Counted from the stretch's first letter, positions 8,102-17,077 are shown. The stretch: 64,000 nucleotides of DNA from Magnetospirillum sp. 15-1 (GCF_900184795.1 NZ_FXXN01000028.1:838632-902631), one strand, 5' to 3'. Numbers and translations: made by a program. The notes: generated by a model not told the origin, from the letters alone.

Positions 8102-8927
8102 GCTCGAACTGCTCTGGCGATCCTTCGGCACCGGCCTGTTCCTGGCGATCATCGGCGTGGGCGGCAGCCTGATGGCCATGACGGTCTTTCCGCTGACCGC
8201 CCTGCTGACCCGTGACCGCGAGCGGCGGCGGCGGCGCATCCAGTGGGTGCTGCACATGAGCTTCAGGCTCTATTGCCGTGCCATCCACCTGATGAAGGTG
8301 GCCGACGTGCGGGTCGAGGGGGCGGAACGGCTGAAGGATCTGAGGGGCGCCATGATCGTCGCCAACCACCCTTCGCTGCTGGACGTGGTGATGATCATGG
8401 CGGCGGTGCCCAACGTCCAGTGCGTGGTCAAGGGCGCGTTGTGGAAGAATCCGTTCTTCCGCCTGACCGTCGAGGGCGCCGGCTATATCCGCAACGACCT
8501 GGAGCCCGAGGATCTGGTGCGTTCATGCATCGAGACGCTGCGGGCCGGCAACAACCTGATCGTCTTCCCCGAGGGCACCCGCACGGTGCGCGGGCAGCCC
8601 ATGAAACTGCACCGGGGTTTCGCCAACATCGCCCTGCTGGCCGAGGCCGATCTGCAGATGATCCGCATCTCGGTCGAACCGCCGCTTCTCCACAAGGGCA
8701 ACCCATGGTGGCGGGTGCCGGAAAAGAGAACAGAATTTCACATGAAGGTTTGCGACCGCCTGGACATAAAGCAGTTCATGGGATATCGCTTCCGGTCGCA
8801 ATCATCCCGTCGCCTTGTCGGCTTTATTGAAGAATTCTACTTGGAAAATTCCAATCATGGATGCACTGGAACTGGAGCTGAAACACCTGATCGTTTCGGC
8901 GCTGAAGCTGGAGGACTTGTCGCCTGA
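8091..8927 (+). CDS. apeD: Lysophospholipid-type acyltransferase of the aryl polyene cluster
   Basis: A 278-residue protein with an N-terminal membrane helix (~15-45) and a PlsC-like acyltransferase domain: NHPSLLD (NHX4D motif), the FPEGTRT motif and a downstream PPLLHKGNPWW segment. It likely transfers an acyl or polyene chain onto a glycerol/lipid acceptor at the inner membrane during anchoring of the pigment. The last ~23 codons run 71 bp into the ACP gene and look non-conserved (SNHGCTGTGAETP), so the functional end may be near FIEEFYLEN. Confidence 0.82.
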   Translation: MRRRLELLWRSFGTGLFLAIIGVGGSLMAMTVFPLTALLTRDRERRRRRIQWVLHMSFRLYCRAIHLMKVADVRVEGAERLKDLRGAMIVANHPSLLDVVMIMAAVPNVQCVVKGALWKNPFFRLTVEGAGYIRNDLEPEDLVRSCIETLRAGNNLIVFPEGTRTVRGQPMKLHRGFANIALLAEADLQMIRISVEPPLLHKGNPWWRVPEKRTEFHMKVCDRLDIKQFMGYRFRSQSSRRLVGFIEEFYLENSNHGCTGTGAETPDRFGAEAGGLVA

Positions 8928-9126
8928 GGATATCGGCTCGGACGAGCCGTTGTTCGGCGATAGCGGATTGGGCCTCGATTCCATCGATGCCCTGGAACTG
9001 GGGGTCGCCATCCGCAAGGCCTACGGCATCAAGATCGAGACGGTATCCGACGAAGTGAAGCGCCACTTCGCCAATATCCGCAATCTGGCCCAGTTCATCA
9101 GCGCCAACAACGAGGTGAAAGCGTGA
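8857..9126 (+). CDS. apeE: Acyl carrier protein 1
   Basis: An 89-residue acidic acyl carrier protein. The phosphopantetheine attachment serine is Ser42 in GLGLDSIDALEL, the classic DSL/DSI motif at the start of helix II. ATG 8857 gives a normal ACP length; an in-frame upstream ATG at 8815 lies deep inside apeD. It holds the growing polyene chain with ApeF. The stop overlaps the next start (GTGA at 9123-9126). Confidence 0.92.
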   Translation: MDALELELKHLIVSALKLEDLSPEDIGSDEPLFGDSGLGLDSIDALELGVAIRKAYGIKIETVSDEVKRHFANIRNLAQFISANNEVKA

Positions 9127-9368
9127 CCCGCGAGGAGATTTTCGCCACCCTGTCCGAATATCTCCAGGAGATGTTCGAGGTTGCCGCCGACAAGGTGACG
9201 CCGGACGCCCGGCTGTTCGAGGATCTGGACCTGGACAGCATCGACGCGGTCGATCTGGTGGTGCGGCTGCAGGACCTGACCGGCCGCAAGATCAAGCCGG
9301 ACCAGTTCAAGACGGTGCGCACGGTTTCCGACGTGGTCGACCGCGTCCATGACCTCCTCGCCGAGTAG
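9123..9368 (+). CDS. apeF: Acyl carrier protein 2
   Basis: An 81-residue acyl carrier protein with Ser39 in DLDLDSIDAVDL. It is a different paralogue from ApeE, as in described aryl polyene clusters where one carrier loads the aryl starter and the other elongates. GTG 9123 overlaps the apeE stop. The gene overlaps the following membrane protein by 20 bp, in line with tight translational coupling. Confidence 0.92.
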   Translation: MTREEIFATLSEYLQEMFEVAADKVTPDARLFEDLDLDSIDAVDLVVRLQDLTGRKIKPDQFKTVRTVSDVVDRVHDLLAE

Positions 9369-9930
9369 ACCCGGCCTCGCCGTCGCGGTGGTAGGCGCCC
9401 TGGGGCTCGCCTATCCCGTCGCCGTCTATCTTTCCCTGGGGCGGGTTCCGGCCGGGGCCATGGTCCTGGTTGCCTTGGGGCTGATCGCCGGGCGTCTGCT
9501 CGTCCTTCGCCGCACCGCCGCCGCCCGCGCGCTGATGCCGGCCCTGATCGGCATCTTCGCGGTAACCGGCAGCCTGGGGCTGCTGAGGCCCGCCACGGCC
9601 GTGCTGGCCTATCCGGTAATGATGAGCCTGGGCATGGCGACGGCCTTCGGCCTGTCCCTGCGCCGGGACCCCTGCCTGGTGGAATGTTTCGCCATGATGA
9701 CCGAACCGGCCCCCAGCCCGGCGGCGCGGGCCTATATGCGCCGGGTCAGCCTGATCTGGTGTCTGTTTCTGCTGGGCAATGCCGGGCTGTCGCTCATGAC
9801 CGCCGCCCTGGGGGACATGGGGGTGTGGGCCCTCTACAACGGCCTGATCGCCTACGTGCTGATGGGAACCCTGTTCGCCGTGGAATATGCGGTACGCCGC
9901 CGCGTGCGGACGCGGGAGGCCTTGCGGTGA
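9349..9930 (+). CDS. apeG: Polytopic inner-membrane protein (COG4648 type)
   Basis: A 193-residue hydrophobic protein with about six transmembrane segments and the middle stretch LRRDPCLVECFAMMTEP followed by a helix pair. This fits the uncharacterised COG4648-type membrane protein that always sits between the ACPs and the AMP ligase in aryl polyene clusters. Function unknown; a role in moving or presenting the acyl product at the membrane is inference. The start overlaps apeF and the stop overlaps the next GTG (GTGA at 9927-9930). Confidence 0.75.
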   Translation: MTSSPSRPGLAVAVVGALGLAYPVAVYLSLGRVPAGAMVLVALGLIAGRLLVLRRTAAARALMPALIGIFAVTGSLGLLRPATAVLAYPVMMSLGMATAFGLSLRRDPCLVECFAMMTEPAPSPAARAYMRRVSLIWCLFLLGNAGLSLMTAALGDMGVWALYNGLIAYVLMGTLFAVEYAVRRRVRTREALR

Positions 9931-11552
9931 TCCGTCTCGAGCATCTGTCGCCCGCCGCCTTTGCGCCCGATCACGTGGTGGCTTTCCGCCGGGGCGAGAC
10001 CTTGCGCTGGCAACGCTTCTGCGCCGAGATCGGCGGGACGGCGCGGCAATTGGCCGGTTGCCGCCGGGTGGCGGTGATCGGCGACGATTCCTGGGATTTC
10101 GCCGTGGGGCTGCTGGGGGCGCTGAGCGCCGGGGCGGCGGTGATTCTGCCGGTCAACACCCAGCCCGCCACCCTGGCGGCCCTGGCCGGGCAGGTGGAGC
10201 GGGTGGTGGACGCGTCCTTCGTCCCCGGCGCGGCGGAGTGGAAGCCCGCTCTGTCGGCCGAGGGTTCGCGGCTGATCTTCCATACGTCGGGCTCCACCGG
10301 CGCCGCCAAGCGGGTCGAGCGTGGCCTGGGGAACCTGAGCGCCGAACTGGAAGCCCTGCATGCCCTGTGGGGGGAGTATCTGGCCGGGGCGGTGGCTCTC
10401 GCCACCGTGCCCCATCACCATGTCTATGGTCTTGTGTTCAAGCTGCTGTGGCCGCTGGCGGCGGGACGGCCGTTCCTGGCCGGGCGGCATGATCTGTGGG
10501 AAACGCTGCTGGCCGAGATGCCGGAAGGCGCCCTGCTGGTCACCTCGCCCGCCCATCTGACCCGGCTGGGCGGGCTGGAGCCTCTGCTCCCCGGCCGCCG
10601 GCCGCGCATGGTGCTGTCGGCCGGCGCACCGCTGCCCGAGGCGGCGGCCGGCGATGCCGCCTGTGTGCTGGGCGTTCCGGTGACCGAAATCTACGGCAGT
10701 ACCGAGACGGGGGCCATGGCGACGCGGCGGCGCGACGGAGCGGGAGAGCCGTCCTGGCATCCCTTGCCCGGCTATGGCATCGCGCCGACCGCCGAGGGCC
10801 TGTTGCGCCTGGACGCTCCGGTGGGGCGGCTGGACATCGCCGACCATATGGAGACCATGGCGGATGGCGGTTTCCGCCTGATGGGCCGGGCCGACCGCGT
10901 GGCCAAGGTCGAGGGCAAGCGCATCAGCCTGGACGAGGTGGAGCGGGCGCTGGAGGCCCTGCCCCAGGTGGAGCGCGCCGCCGTGCTGGTACTGGATGGC
11001 CGGCTGGCCGCCGTGCTGGTGCTGGGCGGGGAGGGGCGGGAGGCCCTGGGCGCCCTGGGGCGGTTCCGCTTCGGGCGCCGGTTGCGGCGCCAATTGGCCG
11101 CCGGGCTGGAGCCGATCTGTTTGCCGCGCCGCTGGCGCTTCGTCGAGGCTTTGCCGATGGGCGACATGGGCAAGTGCCGCGCCGCCGATCTGGCCGAACT
11201 GTTCGCCGCCCCGGACCGGCTGCCCGCCGTCCTGGGGCGCCGGGAAACCGGAGAGGGAGCGGTGGCGCTCGATCTGAAAATCGGCACCGGCCTGCCGTGG
11301 TTCCAGGGCCATTTCCCCGGCCACCCCATCCTGCCGGGAGTGGTCCAGCTGGATTGGGCCGCCCATTTCGCCCGTACCGAGCTGGGCCTGTCCCTGCCGG
11401 CCGCCCAGGAGTTCCAGATCAAGTTCAAGGCGGTGATCCGTCCCGGCCACCATGTGGCCCTGGCGCTTCGCCACGATGCCGCCAAGGGCCGGCTGGCCTT
11501 CGAATACCGGCGGGGTGACGATGTCTGCTCGTCGGGAACGGTGTACCTGTGA
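9927..11552 (+). CDS. apeHI: Fused AMP-dependent aryl/acyl ligase and 3-hydroxyacyl-ACP dehydratase
   Basis: A 541-residue two-domain protein. Residues ~1-430 form an ANL adenylation enzyme (phosphate loop FHTSGSTGAAK, then EIYGSTETGA and a C-terminal ligase subdomain with KVEGKRISL). Residues ~440-541 form a hot-dog dehydratase (WFQGHFPGHPILPGVVQLD). In the E. coli-type cluster these are separate genes apeH and apeI; here they are one chain. The ligase would activate the aryl starter (4-hydroxybenzoate-like in known systems) for loading on an ACP. GTG 9927 overlaps the previous stop; longer in-frame starts lie inside apeG. Confidence 0.88.
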   Translation: MIRLEHLSPAAFAPDHVVAFRRGETLRWQRFCAEIGGTARQLAGCRRVAVIGDDSWDFAVGLLGALSAGAAVILPVNTQPATLAALAGQVERVVDASFVPGAAEWKPALSAEGSRLIFHTSGSTGAAKRVERGLGNLSAELEALHALWGEYLAGAVALATVPHHHVYGLVFKLLWPLAAGRPFLAGRHDLWETLLAEMPEGALLVTSPAHLTRLGGLEPLLPGRRPRMVLSAGAPLPEAAAGDAACVLGVPVTEIYGSTETGAMATRRRDGAGEPSWHPLPGYGIAPTAEGLLRLDAPVGRLDIADHMETMADGGFRLMGRADRVAKVEGKRISLDEVERALEALPQVERAAVLVLDGRLAAVLVLGGEGREALGALGRFRFGRRLRRQLAAGLEPICLPRRWRFVEALPMGDMGKCRAADLAELFAAPDRLPAVLGRRETGEGAVALDLKIGTGLPWFQGHFPGHPILPGVVQLDWAAHFARTELGLSLPAAQEFQIKFKAVIRPGHHVALALRHDAAKGRLAFEYRRGDDVCSSGTVYL

Positions 11553-13210
11553 TGAAGGTCTGCGCCATCGTTCCCAGCCACAACCACTGGACCGCCCTGC
11601 CCGGCGTGGTCGGGCGGCTGCGGGATTTCGGCCTGCCGGTCTTCATCGTCGACGACGGCAGCGCCGAGCCGGCGCGATCGGCCATCGCCGCCTTGCATGC
11701 CCCCGGCGACGGCGTGACCGTCGCCCGCCGCCCGGCCAACGGCGGCAAGGGGGCGGCCGTGCTGGACGGCTTTCGCCTCGCGGCGGCGGCGGGGTTCAGC
11801 CATGCGGTGCAGGTGGACGCCGACGGCCAGCACGATCTCGCCGCCCTGCCGCGCCTGCTGGCGGCGGCCGAGGCCCAGCCGGGAGCGGTGGTGAGCGGCA
11901 AGCCCCTCTATGACGCCAGCATTCCCCCGGGGCGTAGGATCGGCCGTTGGATCACCCATCTCTGGGTCTTCGTCGAGACCCTGAGCTTTCGCATCGGCGA
12001 CAGCATGTGCGGCTTTCGCGTCTATCCCCTGGAGCCCTGTCTGGCCCTGGCCGGGTCCGAGACCATCGGGCGCGGCATGGATTTCGACACCGAGATCATG
12101 GTGCGGCTGTTCTGGCGTGGTGTTCCTCCGGTTATGGTGCCGGTGCGGGTGACCTATCCCGAGGGCAATACCTCCAATTTCCGCATGCTGGCCGACAATG
12201 TCCGCATCAGCCGTATGCACACCCGTCTGGTGCTGAACCTGCTGTGGCGGTTGCCCGAAATTCTGCGCCACCGGCCGCCGGGCGGCGGGCGGCATTGGGC
12301 GCAACTGGCCGAGCGCGGCGGCGCCTGGGGACTGGCCTTCGTCGCCGGGGCCTACCGCCTGCTGGGGCGGCGCGGCTGCGCCTGGGTGATGACTCCCATC
12401 GTGCTCTATTTCTTCCTGACCGGAACCGAGCAGCGCCGGGCGTCGCGGGCCTATCTCGGCCGGGTGCTGAACCGTCCGCCGACCCTGGCCGAGGGCTTTC
12501 GCCATTTCATGGATTTCGCCGGCCGCGCCCTGGATGCCTTCGCCGCCTGGAGCCGGGCCATTCCGCCCCGGATGCTGGAGGCCGACGGTTTCGTCGCCCG
12601 GGCCGCCGCCGATCCGCGCGGCGCCCTGCTGGTGGTCAGCCACCACGGCAACGCCGAGCTATCCCATGCCCTGATGGACCCGGCCCTGCGGCGGCGGCTG
12701 ACCGTGCTGGTCCATACCCGCCACGCCGAGAACTACAACCGTCTGCTGGAGGCCCATCGCGGCGAGGCGGCGGCCCGCATGCTTCAGGTCACCGAGATCG
12801 GTCCCGACACCGCCATCTTGCTGCGCGAGCGCATCGAGGCGGGCGAGTGGATCGCCATGGCGGGCGACCGGGTGCCGGTCCTGTCCCGGGGCCGGGTGTG
12901 CCGGGCGCCCTTCCTGGGCGAGGCGGCGGAGTTCTCGCAAGGCCCGTGGCTGCTGGCCGCCCTGCTGGACTGTCCCGTTTATCTGCTGTTCTGCCGTCGC
13001 AAGGACGATGGCGGCTGGACTTTGGCCCTGGAGCCCTTCGCCGACCGTGTCGATCTGCCGCGCGGCCGGCGCCGGGACGCCATCACCGAACACGTCCGGC
13101 GCTATGCGTCCCGCCTGGAGCGGGAATGCCGGGCGGCACCCTTCCAGTGGTACAACTTCTTTGATTTCTGGCCCCCGGAACTTGGGGACAAGGGGGAGAA
13201 AGCCCGATGA
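11552..13210 (+). CDS. apeJ: Family 2 glycosyltransferase fused to a lipid A-type acyltransferase
   Basis: A 552-residue bifunctional protein. The first ~245 residues are a GT-A fold glycosyltransferase (IVPSHNH, FIVDDGS, VDADGQHD as the metal-binding region). The second part, about 265-552, is an LpxL/HtrB-like acyltransferase with the HHGNAE motif in place of HX4D/E and a predicted membrane segment near TPIVLYFFLTG. This pairing is standard in aryl polyene clusters and probably builds the glyco-lipid anchor. The start codon overlaps the previous stop (TGATG). GTG 11549, one codon earlier, is also possible. Confidence 0.88.
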   Translation: MKVCAIVPSHNHWTALPGVVGRLRDFGLPVFIVDDGSAEPARSAIAALHAPGDGVTVARRPANGGKGAAVLDGFRLAAAAGFSHAVQVDADGQHDLAALPRLLAAAEAQPGAVVSGKPLYDASIPPGRRIGRWITHLWVFVETLSFRIGDSMCGFRVYPLEPCLALAGSETIGRGMDFDTEIMVRLFWRGVPPVMVPVRVTYPEGNTSNFRMLADNVRISRMHTRLVLNLLWRLPEILRHRPPGGGRHWAQLAERGGAWGLAFVAGAYRLLGRRGCAWVMTPIVLYFFLTGTEQRRASRAYLGRVLNRPPTLAEGFRHFMDFAGRALDAFAAWSRAIPPRMLEADGFVARAAADPRGALLVVSHHGNAELSHALMDPALRRRLTVLVHTRHAENYNRLLEAHRGEAAARMLQVTEIGPDTAILLRERIEAGEWIAMAGDRVPVLSRGRVCRAPFLGEAAEFSQGPWLLAALLDCPVYLLFCRRKDDGGWTLALEPFADRVDLPRGRRRDAITEHVRRYASRLERECRAAPFQWYNFFDFWPPELGDKGEKAR

Positions 13211-13617
13211 TTTCCGCCGAAATCACCCTGACGGCGCAGTTCTATGACCTGGACCCCATGCAGGTGGTCTGGCACGGCAATTATCCCCGTTTCCTGGAGG
13301 AGGCGCGCTGCGCCCTGCTGGACCGCATCGGCTATAACTACCCCCAGATGGAGGAGTCGGGCTACATCTGGCCCATCGTCGACCTGCGGCTGAAATACGT
13401 GCGGCCCATCCGGTTCGCCCAGCGTATCCGGGTGGTGGCGCAACTGACCGAGTACGAGAACCGGCTGCGCATCGAGTACCGCATTCTCGACGCGGACAGC
13501 GGCGAGGTGCTGACCAAGGCCACCACCACCCAACTGGCGGTGGAGGCCGGCTCGGGCGAGTTGTGCCTGGAATCGCCGGCCATTCTCCTCGACAAGGTGC
13601 GGAAGGTGTTGCCGTGA
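13207..13617 (+). CDS. apeK: 4-Hydroxybenzoyl-CoA-type thioesterase
   Basis: A 136-residue single hot-dog protein with the 4HBT signature FYDLDPMQVVWHGNYPRFLEEAR; Asp16 is the expected catalytic residue. It would cleave acyl thioesters from the ACP, releasing or proofreading the polyene chain. It begins 4 bp inside the preceding gene and ends 4 bp inside the next (GTGA). Confidence 0.88.
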   Translation: MISAEITLTAQFYDLDPMQVVWHGNYPRFLEEARCALLDRIGYNYPQMEESGYIWPIVDLRLKYVRPIRFAQRIRVVAQLTEYENRLRIEYRILDADSGEVLTKATTTQLAVEAGSGELCLESPAILLDKVRKVLP

Positions 13618-14183
13618 GCCGCCTGATCGCCCTGGTCCTGCTGCTGTTCGCCTGCCCGGCCCTGGCCGAGACCGCCATGCTGAAGGATGGCGACGTGCTG
13701 CGCGGCCGCTTCGTGCAGGAGCGTCATATGCAGGGCTTCGCCGCTCCCTTGCGCTCCGAGGGCAGCTTCCTGGTGGCGCCGGGGCGCGGCCTGATCTGGC
13801 GGGCCGAGACGCCCTTCGCCATCACCACGGTGGTCACCCCGGCCGGGCTGGTGCAAAGCGTCGACGGCGCCGAGACCACCCGCCTGTCCACCGCCCGGCT
13901 GCCGTTTCTGGCCCGGCTCTACGACATGATGGCCGCCGCCCTGGCCGGTGACTGGCGGGCGCTGGACGGCACCTTCGCCATCACGCGCGAGGCGGAGCGT
14001 ATCCGGCTGCAGCCGCTCCGGCCCGACGATCCCCATGTTCCCGCCATCGCCGCGAGGCTGGGCCGCTTCGTCGAGGAGGTGGAGATCACCAAGCCGGGCG
14101 GCGACATGGATCGTCTGGTCTTCACCCGGCAGGAGATCAACGCCCGCCCGCTGGACGCCGCCGAGTCGGCGCTGCTCAAGTGA
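13614..14183 (+). CDS. apeL: LolA-like periplasmic lipid/lipoprotein carrier
   Basis: A 189-residue protein with a clear signal peptide (LIALVLLLFACPALA|ET) followed by a LolA/LolB-like half-barrel: RGRFVQERHMQGFAAPLRSEGSFLVAPGRGLIW and PFAITTVVTPAGL. LolA proteins ferry hydrophobic cargo through the periplasm. In this cluster the cargo is presumably the aryl polyene lipid delivered by the MMPL exporter. GTG 13614 overlaps the apeK stop and gives the signal peptide its start; an in-frame codon at 13563 lies inside apeK. Confidence 0.85.
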   Translation: MSRLIALVLLLFACPALAETAMLKDGDVLRGRFVQERHMQGFAAPLRSEGSFLVAPGRGLIWRAETPFAITTVVTPAGLVQSVDGAETTRLSTARLPFLARLYDMMAAALAGDWRALDGTFAITREAERIRLQPLRPDDPHVPAIAARLGRFVEEVEITKPGGDMDRLVFTRQEINARPLDAAESALLK

Positions 14184-16441
14184 GGAAAGTTCTCGCCCTG
14201 CTGTGGCTGGCCCTGGTGCTGGCCGCCGTCGTCCATGTGGCGAGTCTGTCCCTTCACGGCCTGCCGCGCGAGACGGACATCATGGCCCTGTTGCCGCGCG
14301 AGGAGCGCGAGCCGGAGATTCAGGCCGCCAAGGACCGGGTGGCCCGCTCGCTGTCGGGGCGGGTGGTGGTCATGGTCGGCCATGCCGAGCGGGACAAGGC
14401 CCGTTCCGCCGCCCAGGACCTGCGGCGGGCCTTGGTGGAGGCGGGGCTGGTGCGGCCCGAGGGCGATGTACCCGACGAGGCGGCGGTCAAGCGGCTGGGC
14501 GCCGCCTATTTCGTCCACCGGGCGGGCCTGCTGGCCGAGGGCGACCGCCGGAAGCTGCTGCACGGCGAGGGCGAGGGGCTGGTCAAGCGGGCGCTGTCGC
14601 AGATCTACGGCTTCGGCGGAGCGGTGGACTCGCGCCTGCTGGCCCGCGATCCCTTCTTGCTGTTCCCCGCCTTCCTGGGCAGCCTGCCCACCCCGGCCAA
14701 CCGCATGAGCATGGACGAGGGGCTGCCCACGGTCGTGGAGGGCGGCACCACCTGGGTGCTGCAAAGCCTCCGCATCACCGGCGAGGCCTTCGACCTGGAT
14801 TTCCAGAAGCGCTTTGTCGCCGCCTTCGAATCCGCCCAGGCGCGGGCGCCCGAGGGAACCCGCATCCTGCGCCTGGGCGCCGTGTTCTTCGCCCAGGCCG
14901 GGGCCGAGCAGGCCATGGGCGAATCGGCGCGCATCGGGCTGCTCTCCCTGGCCGGGACGGTGCTGCTGGTGGTGCTGACCTTCCGCTCGCTCCGCCCGCT
15001 GCTGCTGTCGCTGGCGGCCATCGGCGCCGGATTGGCCACCGCGCTGTCCGTGTGCCTTTTCCTGTTCGGCTCGCTGCATGTGGCGGCCCAGATGTTCGGC
15101 GCCGCCCTGATCGGTATCGCCGTGGATTACGCCCTGCTGTATTTCGGCCAGATATTCACGCCGCGCACCGATCCGGCCCGGCGGCTCGCCCATGTGCTGC
15201 CCGGCATCGCCCTGGGGGCGGCCACCACCATCATCGGCTATGGCGCCCTGGCGTTCTCGCCGTTTCCCGGATTGCATCAGGTGGCGGTGTTCTCGGGCGT
15301 CGGGCTGGCCGGCTCGTTCCTGTCGGTGGTGCTGTGGTTCCCGTTGCTCGACCGCGCGCCCGCCGCCCGGCTGAATCCGCGGCTGGCGGCCGCGGCCAAC
15401 CGGCTGTGGCGGTTCTGGGACGAGGCGGGACATGGCCGGGCGCGTCGGCTGGTTTTGGCGGCTCTGGCCCTGGTGGGAGCCTTCGGGCTGTCCCGGCTGC
15501 AGGTGGACGACGACATGCGGCGCCAGCAGGGGCTGTCGCCGGTTCTGGCGGCGGAGCAGGCGGAGATTCAGCGTCTGGCCGGTTTCGGTCAGGCCGGGCG
15601 CTTCTTCCTGGTGCAGGGCGGCGACGAGCAGCAGGTGCTGGAGCGGGAAGAGGCCCTGGACGAGCGTCTGGCCGGGTTGAGCGGCTGGCAGGCGGCGGCG
15701 CGTTTCGTGCCCTCCGCCGAACGTCAGGCCGACAACGCCGCCTTGGCCGAGCGGGCGCTTTACGCCCCCCATCTTGCCGCCTACCGCGCCGGGTTGGGCA
15801 TGGCTGAGCCGGCGGAGCGGGATGCGCCCGCCCGGCCGCTGTCCCTGGCCCATATCCGGGCCACGGGCGGCCTGCCGTTCCTCGACGCCCTGGTGCTGGA
15901 CGAGCGGCTGCATGTGGCGATGGTGGACGGTGACGCGCCATCCGCCGCCCTGCGCGCCGCCGCCCAGGGGCTGGACGGCGTGCGCTTCGTCGATCCCACC
16001 GGCGATCTCAATCTGCTGCTGCAAAGCTATCGCCACCGCGCTTTGATGCTGGTGGCGGCCTCGACCCTGCTGATGGTGCCGTTGCTGGCCTGGCGCTATG
16101 GGGCCAAGGGGGCGGTGCGGGTGATGCTGCCGGCGGCGGGGGCGGTGTTGCTGACTCCGCCGCTGCTGGCCCTGGCCGGTATCGGCTTCTCGTTCTTCGC
16201 CGCCATGGCCCTGGTGCTGGTGCTGTCCATCGGCACCGATTACGCCGTGTTCTGCGCCGAGGACGACCGGCGCGATCCGGTGACCCTGGTGTCGGTCAGT
16301 CTCGCCATGGTCACCACCTTGCTGTCCTTCGGCCTGCTGGCGGCGAGCGAGGTGGCGGCGGTGCGGGCCTTCGGCGCCACCATGCTGGTGGGAGTGGCGC
16401 TGGCCTTCCTGCTGTCGCCGTCGGTGGCGCGGCGGGAATGA
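14180..16441 (+). CDS. apeM: MMPL/RND-family lipid exporter
   Basis: A 753-residue inner-membrane protein with two six-helix repeats, each preceded by a periplasmic domain. The first has an N-terminal helix, then RETDIMALLP and, after a ~220-residue loop, LLSLAGTVLLVVLTFRSLRPL; the GIAVDYALLYFG helix resembles the proton-relay TM4 of MMPL proteins. The second repeat has IGTDYAVFCAEDD. It likely exports the finished polyene lipid to the LolA-like carrier. GTG 14180 overlaps the apeL stop. A strong hairpin terminator begins 46 bp after its stop. Confidence 0.88.
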   Translation: MRKVLALLWLALVLAAVVHVASLSLHGLPRETDIMALLPREEREPEIQAAKDRVARSLSGRVVVMVGHAERDKARSAAQDLRRALVEAGLVRPEGDVPDEAAVKRLGAAYFVHRAGLLAEGDRRKLLHGEGEGLVKRALSQIYGFGGAVDSRLLARDPFLLFPAFLGSLPTPANRMSMDEGLPTVVEGGTTWVLQSLRITGEAFDLDFQKRFVAAFESAQARAPEGTRILRLGAVFFAQAGAEQAMGESARIGLLSLAGTVLLVVLTFRSLRPLLLSLAAIGAGLATALSVCLFLFGSLHVAAQMFGAALIGIAVDYALLYFGQIFTPRTDPARRLAHVLPGIALGAATTIIGYGALAFSPFPGLHQVAVFSGVGLAGSFLSVVLWFPLLDRAPAARLNPRLAAAANRLWRFWDEAGHGRARRLVLAALALVGAFGLSRLQVDDDMRRQQGLSPVLAAEQAEIQRLAGFGQAGRFFLVQGGDEQQVLEREEALDERLAGLSGWQAAARFVPSAERQADNAALAERALYAPHLAAYRAGLGMAEPAERDAPARPLSLAHIRATGGLPFLDALVLDERLHVAMVDGDAPSAALRAAAQGLDGVRFVDPTGDLNLLLQSYRHRALMLVAASTLLMVPLLAWRYGAKGAVRVMLPAAGAVLLTPPLLALAGIGFSFFAAMALVLVLSIGTDYAVFCAEDDRRDPVTLVSVSLAMVTTLLSFGLLAASEVAAVRAFGATMLVGVALAFLLSPSVARRE

Positions 16442-16486
16442 TCTGCATCCATTGATTTTGTTCAGGCGGCGGCATACAAAACCAGC

Positions 16487-16518
16487 GGCCGTCATTCCAT
16501 GATGACGGCCCTTTTTTT
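16487..16518 (+). terminator. Intrinsic terminator inside the aryl polyene cluster
   Basis: The 9-bp perfect stem GGCCGTCAT (16487-16495) / ATGACGGCC (16502-16510) has a 6-nt loop and is followed by seven T residues (16512-16518). This is a textbook rho-independent terminator. It sits between apeM and the lipoprotein gene, 14 bp before the latter's ATG. A promoter-like pair TTGATT (16452-16457) and TACAAA (16475-16480), 17 bp apart, lies just upstream, which would place +1 near the hairpin. Confidence 0.8.
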
Positions 16519-16531
16519 CGGACCCCTGTCG

Positions 16532-17077
16532 ATGCGCGCAGCCGTTCTCCTCCTTACCCTCGTCCTCGCCGCCTGCGCCACCGTGCCGCCCGCGTCCGAT
16601 CAGGTATTGGTAGCGCCGGGCGTCACCCTGGCCCTGCCGGCGCCGGGCGAGCTTGGCCGCCGCGAGGACGCGGTGCAACTGGTGACGGCCCGGCGCGACG
16701 GCGAGACGTTCGTATTCGAGTGCCGCCTGTCGGTGGATGGCGAGCGCCTGCTGCTGGCCGGCAGCGATTCCATGGGGCGGCGGGCCATGACCGTGACCTG
16801 GAGCCGCGACGGCATCGTGGTGGAGCGGGCCGACTGGCTGCCCGAAACCCTGAAGCCGGAGAATGTCCTGGCCGACATCGTGCTGCTGTACTGGCCGGAG
16901 GAGGCGGTGCGGCGGGGCTTGAGCGGCGCGCCCCTGATCCAGACGCCCCAGGGGCGGAGTGTCGGCGATTCCATTGCCGTCTCGTGGCGGGGCGATCCCT
17001 GGAACGGTCTGTCCCGGCTGGTCAATCGTCCGTGGGGCTACGAGATCGAGGTCCGCTCGGCCAGGGTGGCGCCGTGA
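16532..17077 (+). CDS. apeN: DUF3261-type outer-membrane lipoprotein of the aryl polyene cluster
   Basis: A 181-residue lipoprotein with signal peptide MRAAVLLLTLVLAAC (lipobox LAAC, Cys15). The mature part is mostly beta-strand (LVTARRDGETFVFECRLSVDG, YWPEEAVRRGLSG), like the small lipoproteins paired with LolA-like and MMPL genes in these clusters. It may receive the polyene lipid at the outer membrane in the way LolB receives lipoproteins; this is inference. ATG 16532 was chosen because the earlier in-frame start at 16499 falls inside the terminator hairpin. Confidence 0.8.
   Translation: MRAAVLLLTLVLAACATVPPASDQVLVAPGVTLALPAPGELGRREDAVQLVTARRDGETFVFECRLSVDGERLLLAGSDSMGRRAMTVTWSRDGIVVERADWLPETLKPENVLADIVLLYWPEEAVRRGLSGAPLIQTPQGRSVGDSIAVSWRGDPWNGLSRLVNRPWGYEIEVRSARVAP

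Noticed and set aside
16499-16531. Earlier in-frame start for the apeN lipoprotein (ATG 16499)
   Set aside because: It lies in the terminator stem-loop and would put a non-signal segment before the lipobox signal peptide.
13919-16678. 919-codon minus-strand frame opposite apeL/apeM
   Set aside because: Composition (long runs rich in Gln, Gly, Arg, His) is typical of the antisense of high-GC genes; the plus strand encodes clear LolA and MMPL proteins.
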